From JBDTLH01 sp039934875 (GTDB taxonomy: Bacteria > Acidobacteriota > Terriglobia > Terriglobales > Acidobacteriaceae), in contig JBDTLH010000098.1 of NCBI GenBank assembly GCA_039934875.1, forward strand, positions 1 to 8,785: DNA of 8,785 bases. Direction: 5' to 3'. A program made the translations under genes and the position numbers. The notes under the pieces are model-generated. The model saw only the letters and a program-made list of their open reading frames with translations, searched no databases and was not told where the DNA came from. Positions 1-5,678 of this stretch are shown in pieces. How positions within the stretch are numbered: position 1 is the first letter of the stretch; every line of letters begins with the position of its first letter.

Positions 1-927
1 CTCGAAGCTATCAGCGAGCAATCCTGTAACACCTTCGCGCACCACCTCGGGAACCGCCCCCCGCCGCAATCCAATCACCGGAGTTCCGCACGCCGCCGCC
101 TCCATCGCCACCAGCGAACTCGTCTCCGCGACCGTACTCGTCAGCAGCAGCGCCTTCGCGTGGCGCAGCAGCCCCAACTTCTCCGCAAACGACGGACTGT
201 CGATAAATCGCGTCCTCTGCTTCGCCCGACGCAACCGCGGTAGCACCTCGCGCGCATGAAACTTCTGATGATACAGAAACGGGTACACCGCCCCCGCCAC
301 AATAATCCGCTCGCCCGACGCATACGCCACATCAAGCGCATGGTGCGGTCCCTTCTCCCCGCAAATCCGTCCCAACCACAGAAAATATTCCCGCTCCTCA
401 GAGACGACCGGCTCACTCACGAATTTGCTTAAAGTTATACCGTTCGGCGCAAGAAACAGGTTTTGAATTTTACCGAAATCATGCATGTGCGACGCAGAGA
501 CGCACGAAAATGAGACGTTTTTTGCCGTTTTTTTCCATGTATTTTCAGGATAATAGCTCCGCGGAAGGTGCAACGTCGCCAGCGCCGGACACCCCACCTC
601 GGCCGCCATCTGCCAAAAACTCCCGCTCATATCATGGATCAAACCAAACGGTCTCCCGCTGGCCCTGTGCTCCGCAACTGCTTGAAAGATAAGCCTGTTA
701 TGCTCCTGCTCCCGCTCCGCAAGCTGCTCCGCGACCGTCGCCGGAGCCCCCGTCTCCACCAGTCCCCCCGCCACCTGCGACCCATTGGCCGCCGCCGTCC
801 ACGTGTCGTATCCACGCTGAAAGAGCTCATTTTCCAGGGTCACCAGCACCTGCTCCGCCCCCCCTGGACTGTGCTCCGAGATTGCCAACAGCGGATACGA
901 GACGAACAGTATCTTCTTGCAAGTCAT
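1..927 (-). CDS. GT4-family glycosyltransferase, C-terminus beyond window edge
   Basis: An uninterrupted reading frame of 309 codons runs off the left edge, so the last part of the protein (probably 50-80 residues by family length) is missing. It is a GT-B fold, family 4 retaining glycosyltransferase, which moves a sugar from a nucleotide-sugar donor to an acceptor, normally in the cytoplasm. Visible signs are an N-terminal Rossmann start with PGGAEQV (residues 21-27), an APNGI motif (160-164), FLWLGRI with R187 and K192 of GEKG for donor phosphate binding, and the EX7E pair E268/E276 followed by ACGTPVIGLRRGAVPEVV. The ATG overlaps the TGA of the upstream deacetylase gene (ATGA, 927-924), and no clear Shine-Dalgarno precedes it, so translation is probably coupled. 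Pairing with a PIG-L deacetylase suggests transfer of an N-acetylated sugar that is later deacetylated, as in glycolipid or thiol-cofactor pathways. The actual substrate cannot be read from the sequence. Confidence 0.9.
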   Translation of the reverse strand, partial: MTCKKILFVSYPLLAISEHSPGGAEQVLVTLENELFQRGYDTWTAAANGSQVAGGLVETGAPATVAEQLAEREQEHNRLIFQAVAEHRASGRPFGLIHDMSGSFWQMAAEVGCPALATLHLPRSYYPENTWKKTAKNVSFSCVSASHMHDFGKIQNLFLAPNGITLSKFVSEPVVSEEREYFLWLGRICGEKGPHHALDVAYASGERIIVAGAVYPFLYHQKFHAREVLPRLRRAKQRTRFIDSPSFAEKLGLLRHAKALLLTSTVAETSSLVAMEAAACGTPVIGLRRGAVPEVVREGVTGLLADSFE

Positions 928-1757
928 TGATTCGTATGCTGGTTAGAGGGTGCCGCAGAATCGAATTGTTGGAAGGCACGGCATAAATCCTGGGGAGTAA
1001 TCGGCCATTCCCAGGCCTCATAATTGAGCTTTCCAGGATGCGGAGGCTGGGCAAAATCGTACTTCGCCTGCACCCGAAAACGCTCCAATTCCGGTCTGAA
1101 ACCACCACTTAACGTGGTAAATTGCGATCGATATTGCGCCAACATCGCCTTTTTTCGCGCTAAAACCTCATCTTTTATCTCCAATTCGACCGAATGGCCC
1201 GAATCGCAGGTCCACTCCTGAAAGTGCGGCATATCGTTGCTGCGGTGGTAGAGCGGAGACTCAAAGACCGGAACCTGCAGTCGCGCGCCGAGCCGGGCGG
1301 CGAGAAAGGCCGCGCAATCGTGGTCGGGATGTCCGCCCTCGTAGGCCATGGTGAGCAAAGCATCGGGATGAAATCGCTGACTGAATTCGAGCAGCTCTTC
1401 AAAGGCGCGCGGCAGCACGCGGTAGAGTTGTTGATCGGCAAATTCATGCGGAGAGGCCTCATATTCACGCAGAAATAGCGCCTGTTTGACTCCCACCGCC
1501 GCCAACGCCGAGACTGCTTCGTGCTGGCGCAGGCGTGCATAGGCCTCGCGGCTGCCGTATTTCCGCCACCAGAATTCAGCTTCGGGGGCCCCGTCGGTGG
1601 CAAAGGCGACGCACGGCCCACGCATGAACTGCATCAGGCCGCCGCAAACGATGGTCTCATCATCAGGATGCGCGACCACCACCAGGGTCCGTCCCAATAG
1701 CGGCTGCAGAGCTGCGGGTAAGCTTTCGGCGGCCGGTTCGTTATACTGCGCTCGCAT
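924..1757 (-). CDS. PIG-L/LmbE-family N-deacetylase
   Basis: A 277-residue protein of the PIG-L superfamily, zinc-dependent deacetylases that remove acetyl groups from N-acetylglucosamine-type sugars (GlcNAc-PI deacetylase, MshB and BshB are members). The zinc/catalytic motif AHPDDE lies at residues 29-34 and the second metal motif HPDHD at 143-147, both intact. Length is normal for the family. There is no signal peptide or membrane helix, so it should act in the cytoplasm. It is first in a two-gene unit with the downstream GT4 glycosyltransferase (4-base overlap). The ATG at 1757-1755 overlaps the dapD ATG on the opposite strand, and no good Shine-Dalgarno precedes it. A TTG at residue 21, eight residues before the AHPDDE motif, is an alternative start that would remove the overlap. 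The family assignment is secure; the substrate is not known. Confidence 0.9.
   Translation of the reverse strand: MRAQYNEPAAESLPAALQPLLGRTLVVVAHPDDETIVCGGLMQFMRGPCVAFATDGAPEAEFWWRKYGSREAYARLRQHEAVSALAAVGVKQALFLREYEASPHEFADQQLYRVLPRAFEELLEFSQRFHPDALLTMAYEGGHPDHDCAAFLAARLGARLQVPVFESPLYHRSNDMPHFQEWTCDSGHSVELEIKDEVLARKKAMLAQYRSQFTTLSGGFRPELERFRVQAKYDFAQPPHPGKLNYEAWEWPITPQDLCRAFQQFDSAAPSNQHTNQ
1742..1747 (+). promoter_or_regulatory. Candidate -10 element of dapD (TATACT)
   Basis: TATACT matches the sigma-70 -10 consensus at five of six positions and ends 8 bases before the dapD ATG, which would place transcription start at about 1754-1756 and make the mRNA leaderless or nearly so. No convincing -35 hexamer sits 16-18 bases upstream. 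The same TATA core reads TATAAC on the minus strand (1745-1740), so it could fire in both directions. It lies inside codons 4-6 of the deacetylase gene as annotated. Confidence 0.35.
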
Positions 1758-2631
1758 GATAAATTCTGAGATTCCAGTTGCACCGTCTGAGTTGCAGAAC
1801 GAAATTCACCGTCTGTACGGGATGGGCGCCGCCGCGAAATCCGAGCCTTACGCTCTGCGCGCGTTTGAGCAACTCCGCGATGCCTTGGAGCGAGGTGAGG
1901 TACGCGCCGCCCAGCCGACGGCGGAAGGCAAGTGGCGCACCAATGAGTGGGTAAAAGAGGGAATTCTGCTGGGGTTTCGGATCGGCGAGTTGGTGGATTC
2001 CGGCGGCCCCCGAGCTACAGACGCGCTTACTTTCGTGGATAAATCCACCTTCCCCGCGCGCCGCTTCAGCACCGCCGACCAGGTGCGTATCGTCGCTGGA
2101 GGTTCGTCTGTGCGCCGCGGGGCGTATCTGGCGCCGGGAGTGATCTGCGCGCCTCCCATGTTCATTAACACCGGCGCTTATGTGGGCGAGGGCACGATGA
2201 TCGATTCACACTCTCTGGTCGGCTCCTGCGCGCAGATCGGCAAGCGCGTTCACCTCTCCGCCGCCGCACAGGTGGGAGGAGTGCTGGAGCCGATCAATGC
2301 GTCTCCGGTGATCGTCGAAGACGATGTTCTGGTGGGAGGAAATTGCGGCATCTACGAGGGAACGATTGTGCGCCGCCGCGCGGTGCTGGCGGCTGGCGTC
2401 ATTCTGACTCGCGGAACGGCAGTCTATGACATAGTGCGCGGCGAGGTATATCGTGCCGATGCGAACCGCGCGCTGGAGATTCCCGAGAATGCGGTGGTTG
2501 TCCCGGGCAGCCGCGCGATCCACAAAGGCAGAGCGGAAGAGTGGGGATTGTCTTTATATACACCTGTGATTGTGAAGTATAGGGACGAGAAGACGGACGC
2601 GGCGGTGGCCCTGGAAGATATTTTGCGTTGA
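1756..2631 (+). CDS. dapD: 2,3,4,5-tetrahydropyridine-2,6-dicarboxylate N-succinyltransferase
   Basis: Transfers a succinyl group from succinyl-CoA to tetrahydrodipicolinate in the succinylase branch of the diaminopimelate/lysine pathway, supplying meso-DAP for peptidoglycan. The protein is 291 residues (274 in E. coli). The N-terminal helical domain carries EWVKEGILLGFRI (64-76). A left-handed beta-helix of hexapeptide repeats spans about 118-225, with GAYVGEGTMID (140-150), GSCAQIGKRVHL (156-167) and GGVLEP (174-179). The acidic residues of GTMID (D150) and of YEG (E201) lie where the family's catalytic Asp and Glu are expected. The C-terminal YTPVIVKY (268-275) forms the final domain. The start at 1756 is chosen because residues before it would be the antisense of the deacetylase gene and lie outside the family alignment. 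A TTG at 1792 is a less likely alternative. No Shine-Dalgarno is visible. The sequence 'NCGIYEG' differs from the proteobacterial 'RSEVVEG'. Confidence 0.93.
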   Translation: MINSEIPVAPSELQNEIHRLYGMGAAAKSEPYALRAFEQLRDALERGEVRAAQPTAEGKWRTNEWVKEGILLGFRIGELVDSGGPRATDALTFVDKSTFPARRFSTADQVRIVAGGSSVRRGAYLAPGVICAPPMFINTGAYVGEGTMIDSHSLVGSCAQIGKRVHLSAAAQVGGVLEPINASPVIVEDDVLVGGNCGIYEGTIVRRRAVLAAGVILTRGTAVYDIVRGEVYRADANRALEIPENAVVVPGSRAIHKGRAEEWGLSLYTPVIVKYRDEKTDAAVALEDILR

Positions 2632-2671
2632 GGCGAGAGCGGTACACCGAGGGTACGGAGTACGCACCGAA

Positions 2672-2690
2672 GCCGAAGATTGAGTTCGGC
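2672..2690. repeat. Short inverted repeat between dapD and the SRAP gene
   Basis: GCCGAA (2672-2677) and TTCGGC (2685-2690) form a perfect 6-bp stem with a 7-base loop, 40 bases after the dapD stop. A TTTT run appears only 10 bases further on (2700-2703), so it is a poor fit for a Rho-independent terminator of dapD. The right half overlaps the -35 element proposed for the next gene, so it could instead be an operator. Confidence 0.3.
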
Positions 2691-2708
2691 CAGCCGACAT
2701 TTTAGAAT
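2680..2708 (+). promoter_or_regulatory. Candidate sigma-70 promoter of the SRAP gene
   Basis: TTGAGT (2680-2685, four of six to TTGACA) and TAGAAT (2703-2708, five of six to TATAAT) are separated by exactly 17 bases. Transcription would be expected to begin near 2714-2716, at the ATG at 2715, so the transcript may lack a 5' leader. This agrees with the absence of a Shine-Dalgarno before that ATG. Confidence 0.5.
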
Positions 2709-2714
2709 GGATGC

Positions 2715-3359
2715 ATGTGTGGACGAGTTGCATTCCGAAGCAGCAGGCGGAAGCTGGAGGAGGCGTTTGCAGCCGAACTCACTGAAGAGTTCGCGCCGCG
2801 CTACAATCTTGCTCCGACGGAAGCGATGCCGGTGGTGGTTCAGGAGGAAGAGCGCCGGGTGTTGAAGCCGATGCGGTGGGGATTTGTTACCCCGACTGCT
2901 CTGCTCATCAATGCGCGGGCGGAGTCGATCGCCAACCGGCCTGCCTTTGCAGAGGCGTTCCGGCGCAGGCGCTGCCTGATCGCGGCGGACGCTTTCTACG
3001 AGTGGAAGAGGAGCGGTCGAGTGCGGCAGCCATTCTTGATCGAGTTGTCGGGCGGCCAGACGTTTGGACTCGCGGGGATATGGGAGTGCGCCGACGTGGC
3101 CAGGTGCTGCATTATCACCACCGAATGCAATGACCTGCTGCGTCCTATACACGACCGCATGCCGGTGATTGTGCCGCAGAATGATTACGCAGCCTGGCTC
3201 AATCCTGCAGGCGAGTTAAGCGCGCTGAAGCCGCTGCTCAAACCATTTCCAGCAGAGGAGATGCAGATGTATCCGGTGAGCACGGCGGTGAACCGCGCCG
3301 GGTATGATGGCGCAGATTGTGTTGTTCCGGTGAGGGAAGCGCAGACCAGTTTGTTTTAG
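2715..3359 (+). CDS. SRAP-domain abasic-site protein (YedK/HMCES family)
   Basis: A 214-residue single-domain SRAP protein, matching the family (E. coli YedK has 222 residues). These proteins bind single-stranded DNA and form a covalent thiazolidine crosslink between the N-terminal cysteine and an abasic site, shielding it from cleavage. The expected active-site set is intact: C2 exposed after Met removal (MCGR), N31 in YNLAPTE, N66 and R68 in INARAES, E96 in FYEW, and H146 in HDRMPV. This chemistry fixes the start: only the ATG at 2715 puts cysteine at position 2, while the ATG four bases earlier (2711) is out of frame. No Shine-Dalgarno is seen. The gene stands alone, 83 bases after dapD on the same strand, and converges on the membrane-protein gene. 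No SOS box was noticed in the short upstream stretch. Confidence 0.95.
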   Translation: MCGRVAFRSSRRKLEEAFAAELTEEFAPRYNLAPTEAMPVVVQEEERRVLKPMRWGFVTPTALLINARAESIANRPAFAEAFRRRRCLIAADAFYEWKRSGRVRQPFLIELSGGQTFGLAGIWECADVARCCIITTECNDLLRPIHDRMPVIVPQNDYAAWLNPAGELSALKPLLKPFPAEEMQMYPVSTAVNRAGYDGADCVVPVREAQTSLF

Positions 3360-3643
3360 GGTGGGATCGAAGGTTATGGGCGGAACGAAAATTCCGTAAC
3401 AAGGCTGCTTCCCGCAGACAAGCTGCGGCAGGCATTCGCGACCGCACGGTGGGCCCATCTAGTTTGCTGTTGTTGGGAGAGGCGTGCTCCCCGTAGTGGA
3501 GATATTCGGATGAGGATCAAAGGCCTACTCGTTCAGAATTGCGGATGGCACCACCAGATCGCGAATGAAGTTCAGTGGGGATTCCGCAGGTGTGAATCAG
3601 GCGCGATTAAATGGCCGCCGCCCGTTATGAATCGTCTAAAAGA
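3360..3643. other. Convergent intergenic region with no supported gene
   Basis: No reading frame here has recognisable protein character; the longest plus-strand frame crosses the terminator and the coding part of the opposite gene. Two weak stem-loops follow the SRAP stop: CGGAA/TTCCG (3381-3385 and 3392-3396, flanked by GTTA/TAAC at 3373-3376 and 3397-3400) and CCGCAG/CTGCGG (3412-3417 and 3423-3428). Neither is followed by a T-run, so neither is a standard terminator. I see no tRNA or other RNA gene. Confidence 0.5.
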
Positions 3644-3682
3644 GCGCGGTTCAGCTTCTGGGAGGCTGGAACTGAACCGCGC
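3637..3682 (-). terminator. Rho-independent terminator of the membrane-protein gene
   Basis: A perfect 11-bp GC-rich stem (3644-3654 pairing with 3672-3682, arm GCGCGGTTCAG) encloses a 17-base loop that can extend the stem by a few pairs after one mismatch. On the minus strand it is followed directly by TCTTTTA (3643-3637). It lies 8 bases past the TAG of the minus-strand gene ending at 3691, as expected for an intrinsic terminator. Confidence 0.85.
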
Positions 3683-3690
3683 GCCTCAGG

Positions 3691-4226
3691 CTATACAACC
3701 TTTCGTGCCCGAGTCTGGATTTCTTCTTCGACATTCCTTTCATGGGGACGTACGGCGTGTGCCCCTCCGGTTACGGCCGCAATCATGCCGAGGAGGAGCG
3801 TAACGAACAACCACCAGCCGCCGGTAGTAATAACATGCACCACATAACCTTCGCTCGCACTGGCCTGAGGGGTTGCCGAAGCAGTCGATATCACTGACAT
3901 GCTTACGATCAGAGCGGTCGTAAAGAGGCACATGCCATAGGTAATCGATCCATGCCAGGCGCCAGATGTGCGGTCAGGCGAGAACTGGCTCGAAACTCGT
4001 CCGGCCAAATGCAGGGCGATAATGGTCAGGATTACCATCCATATACCGAGACCCGCGCTAAACCTGGACCGACCGGGTTTGCTGAACTCGGATTGATAGC
4101 GCTTGCGAAAATTGCCGCGCCGAGTACCCCGAAAGTAATTTCGATCGCAAGGAATACGAAGGTTCCCGCAAAAATGGATGACCATGAAAAGCTTGCAAGT
4201 GGCCTTAGAGTTAGATTAGGTGTCAT
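3691..4226 (-). pseudogene. Four-helix membrane protein with a one-base frameshift
   Basis: The gene begins at the ATG at 4226, preceded by a strong ribosome site (AAGGAG eight bases upstream). It reads 64 codons, to a TAA at 4034-4032. Membrane helix 1 (about residues 16-42, with FSWSSIFAG) is in this first frame. The continuation lies in a second frame, open from about 4080 to the TAG at 3691: GLGIWMVILTIIALHLAGRV (helix 2), a third hydrophobic stretch around YGMCLFTTALIVSMSVI, and a fourth at GGWWLFVTLLLGMIAAV, then a charged tail. Joining them needs one added base, or a -1 shift, between about 4080 and 4055; the whole protein would be near 178 residues. This layout resembles a bacterial family of small four-helix proteins of unknown function. 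The promoter side and terminator look healthy, so a sequencing error or recent mutation is likelier than old decay. Recoding is possible but unproven. Membrane location is inferred from hydrophobicity. Confidence 0.75.
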
Positions 4227-4232
4227 AGTGAT
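4227..4232 (-). other. Spacer between start codon and ribosome site of the membrane-protein gene
   Basis: On the minus strand AAGGAG (4239-4234) lies 7-8 bases before the ATG at 4226, with GATCACT between. It decides the start at 4226 over the in-frame-looking ATG at 4185 of the second frame, which has no such site and would lack the first membrane helix. Confidence 0.6.
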
Positions 4233-4248
4233 CTCCTTTTCTACTTCT

Positions 4249-4321
4249 TCACTTCTAATGCTTACCTTAGGTAAATCTGGATTCCGCTGCTCCGCACAAG
4301 GTTGTCAGGAGTTAGAAGTGA
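4249..4321. repeat. 10-bp inverted repeat flanking a 13-bp palindrome
   Basis: TCACTTCTAA (4249-4258) and TTAGAAGTGA (4312-4321) are exact reverse complements, 53 bases apart. Between them sits TTACCTTAGGTAA (4262-4274), a 6-bp-arm palindrome around one base. All of this lies in the leader or promoter region of the minus-strand membrane-protein gene and upstream of the plus-strand receiver-like gene. The two arms could be paired operator half-sites, or an RNA stem in the leader of the membrane-protein mRNA. Confidence 0.55.
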
Positions 4322-4329
4322 CCAATAAA

Positions 4330-4349
4330 TCTGTTGTCTAGGCAACAGA
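4330..4349. promoter_or_regulatory. 20-bp near-perfect palindrome, candidate operator
   Basis: TCTGTTGTCTAGGCAACAGA has 7-bp perfect arms, a CTAG centre, and a single mismatched pair (4337/4342). Its length and symmetry suit a homodimeric repressor site. It lies between two divergent genes and covers the candidate -35 (TTGTCT, 4334-4339) of the receiver-like gene, a position where a bound repressor would block transcription. No regulator gene is in view to assign it to. Confidence 0.5.
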
Positions 4350-4364
4350 CGCCATCGTTATATT
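4334..4364 (+). promoter_or_regulatory. Candidate promoter of the receiver-like gene
   Basis: TTGTCT (4334-4339, four of six) and TATATT (4359-4364, five of six) are separated by 19 bases, slightly long for sigma-70. Transcription would start near 4371, giving a leader of about 95 bases before the start at 4466. The -35 lies inside the 20-bp palindrome. Confidence 0.3.
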
Positions 4365-4465
4365 CCCATAAGGTAGCTGGCTAAACGCCCCGTGCGTAAT
4401 CGATCTTCGTCGAAATGCGACCGGAGTTCGCCATGGTCGCATCTCAACGCCCCGATGGTGATGGA

Positions 4466-4828
4466 ATGCCGGCAATCGTTGTGTTGCACGTAGGAATTGA
4501 CTCGACACTCTTGACCTCTCGTAGCGAGGTGCTACGGCGCGCGGGCTTCATCATCGTGCCTACCGCCTCAGTGGCCGAGGCGATGCGAATATTTCTTTCG
4601 GGCGACTTCGATATGGTTATCGTGTGCCATTCCACTTCGGCTGCGGAGAGAAGAGCGTTGGTGAACCTTGTTCACAGCCATAGCTCCTCGGTTCCCGTCG
4701 TACTGGTCACGATGTTTCCCGAACAAGATTTCATCGTTGATGCGGTCGTCGATAATGAGCCTAAGGAATTGGCGCGGGAGTTGGCACGAGTACTAGATCA
4801 ATATGGGCCGCCACACAAAATCGCTTGA
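4466..4828 (+). CDS. Receiver-like (pseudo-receiver) single-domain protein
   Basis: A 120-residue protein with the alternating pattern of a response-regulator receiver domain: a first strand IVVLHVG (4-10), an LLTSRSEVLRRAGF helix (15-28), IIVPTAS (29-35), a DFDMVIVCHS strand end (47-56), a VPVVLVTMF strand (76-84), and a final helix ELARELARVLDQ (101-112). There is no output domain. The acidic pair after strand 1 is reduced to G10/D12, and the position of the phosphorylated aspartate is C54, so ordinary phosphorelay is unlikely. I chose ATG 4466 over the in-frame ATG at 4415 because GGTGAT (4457-4462) fits the extended anti-Shine-Dalgarno at the right spacing and the domain starts there; the longer form would add 17 residues of no clear character. 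It is divergent from the frameshifted membrane-protein gene. Role inferred: protein-protein signalling without phosphorylation. Confidence 0.75.
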   Translation: MPAIVVLHVGIDSTLLTSRSEVLRRAGFIIVPTASVAEAMRIFLSGDFDMVIVCHSTSAAERRALVNLVHSHSSSVPVVLVTMFPEQDFIVDAVVDNEPKELARELARVLDQYGPPHKIA

Positions 4829-4843
4829 TTAGGTGCGCCTGCC

Positions 4844-4875
4844 CTCATTGTTACTCCAGCGATAATGAGAGTTTT
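4844..4875 (+). terminator. Possible intrinsic terminator after the receiver-like gene
   Basis: CTCATTGTT (4844-4852) can pair with GATAATGAG (4861-4869), nine pairs including two G-U, around an 8-base loop, and is followed by AGTTTT (4870-4875). It lies 15 bases past the TGA at 4828. The stem is AT-rich and weak, so the call is tentative. It also sits in the convergent gap before the SDR stop codon. Confidence 0.4.
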
Positions 4876-4899
4876 CCCTTGAACAACGCCTGTCACTCG

Positions 4900-5658
4900 T
4901 CATTGCGCGGTGTAGCCGCCGTCGATGACCAGGGTTGTTCCGGTAATGTACGATGCATGACTGCTGCAAAGGAAGAGCACGGCGGCGGCGATCTCCTCCG
5001 GTTTGCCGAGGCGGTTCAGCGGGTTATAGGCGGCGACCTGTTGCAGACTCCAGCCTAACGATTTCCAGGCGTCCAGAGCTAATTCGGTAGCCACGCTGCC
5101 ACAGCACAGAGCGTTGATCGTGATTTTATCTTTGGCGGCGGAGAGGGCGGTCGATTTGGTCAGCCCAACGACTCCCGCCTTGGCTGCCGAATAGGGAGCG
5201 TTGATGGGAATGCCCACCACCGCTCCGGCGATTGACGACATATTGACGATAGCGCCTCCGCCGGCTGCCGCGAGCGCCGGCAGTTCATATTTCATGCACA
5301 AGAACGCGCCGCGAAGATTGACGCTTATCATCGTGTCGAAGTCGGCGGTGGTCTGCTGATCGAGCGGAGCGAGATGGTCCACTCCGGCATTGTTGAATGC
5401 GCAATCGAGGCGTCCGAAGGCGCTCACCGCAGCTTCGACAAGTTTCTTAACGTCCTCTTCCTGCCGCACATCAGTCTGGACGAAGAGCGCATGACCGCCC
5501 GACGCGGTAATGCCGTCCACCACGCGCCGGCCCTCGGTCTGGCGCCGCCCGGCGATGATCACCGTGGCGCCGTAGCGGGCGAACATGACTGCGGTCGCTT
5601 CTCCGATGCCGGATGTGGCGCCCGTGACCAGGGCGACTTTCCCCGAGAAATCGATCAT
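4900..5658 (-). CDS. Short-chain dehydrogenase/reductase (classical SDR)
   Basis: A 252-residue classical SDR, an NAD(P)-dependent oxidoreductase with a Rossmann fold, probably cytoplasmic. Visible motifs are TGATSGIG (12-19) for cofactor binding, R38-R39 after strand 2 (a basic pair that favours NADPH), D63, NNAG (89-92), and the catalytic set N114, S142, Y156 and K160 (YSAAK). Near the C-terminus, YITGTTLVIDGGYTAQ is the usual ending. The 'PG' motif after strand 6 is changed to CCGSVATEL (185-193). The start is well supported: AGGAGG lies 6 bases before the ATG. It follows the carboxypeptidase gene by only 20 bases on the same strand, so the two are probably co-transcribed. The substrate cannot be told; FabG-like and sugar or alcohol dehydrogenases share this pattern. 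Confidence 0.9.
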   Translation of the reverse strand: MIDFSGKVALVTGATSGIGEATAVMFARYGATVIIAGRRQTEGRRVVDGITASGGHALFVQTDVRQEEDVKKLVEAAVSAFGRLDCAFNNAGVDHLAPLDQQTTADFDTMISVNLRGAFLCMKYELPALAAAGGGAIVNMSSIAGAVVGIPINAPYSAAKAGVVGLTKSTALSAAKDKITINALCCGSVATELALDAWKSLGWSLQQVAAYNPLNRLGKPEEIAAAVLFLCSSHASYITGTTLVIDGGYTAQ

Positions 5659-5678
5659 GCGTCCCTCCTGCTCTCGTC

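Noticed and set aside
1597..1755. An N-terminal extension of dapD by 53 residues from a GTG
   Set aside because: These codons are the antisense of the deacetylase and do not resemble any DapD. The family-length protein starts at 1756.
2424..3152. A 242-codon minus-strand frame across the dapD/SRAP junction
   Set aside because: It is antisense to two well-supported genes and its product is low in hydrophobic core patterns.
3510..3803. A 97-codon open frame on the plus strand in the convergent gap
   Set aside because: The product has no recognisable character, there is no convincing ribosome site, and it runs through the terminator and into the opposite gene.
3691..4185. A separate 164-residue gene starting at the ATG at 4185
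   Set aside because: Its first 35 or so residues are the out-of-frame reading of the membrane-protein gene, with no ribosome site. It is better read as the second part of one frameshifted gene.
4825..5058. A small plus-strand frame starting with a CxCPHC-like motif
   Set aside because: It starts with TTG inside the receiver-like gene end, has no ribosome site, and most of it is antisense to the SDR gene. The cysteine motif is likely chance.
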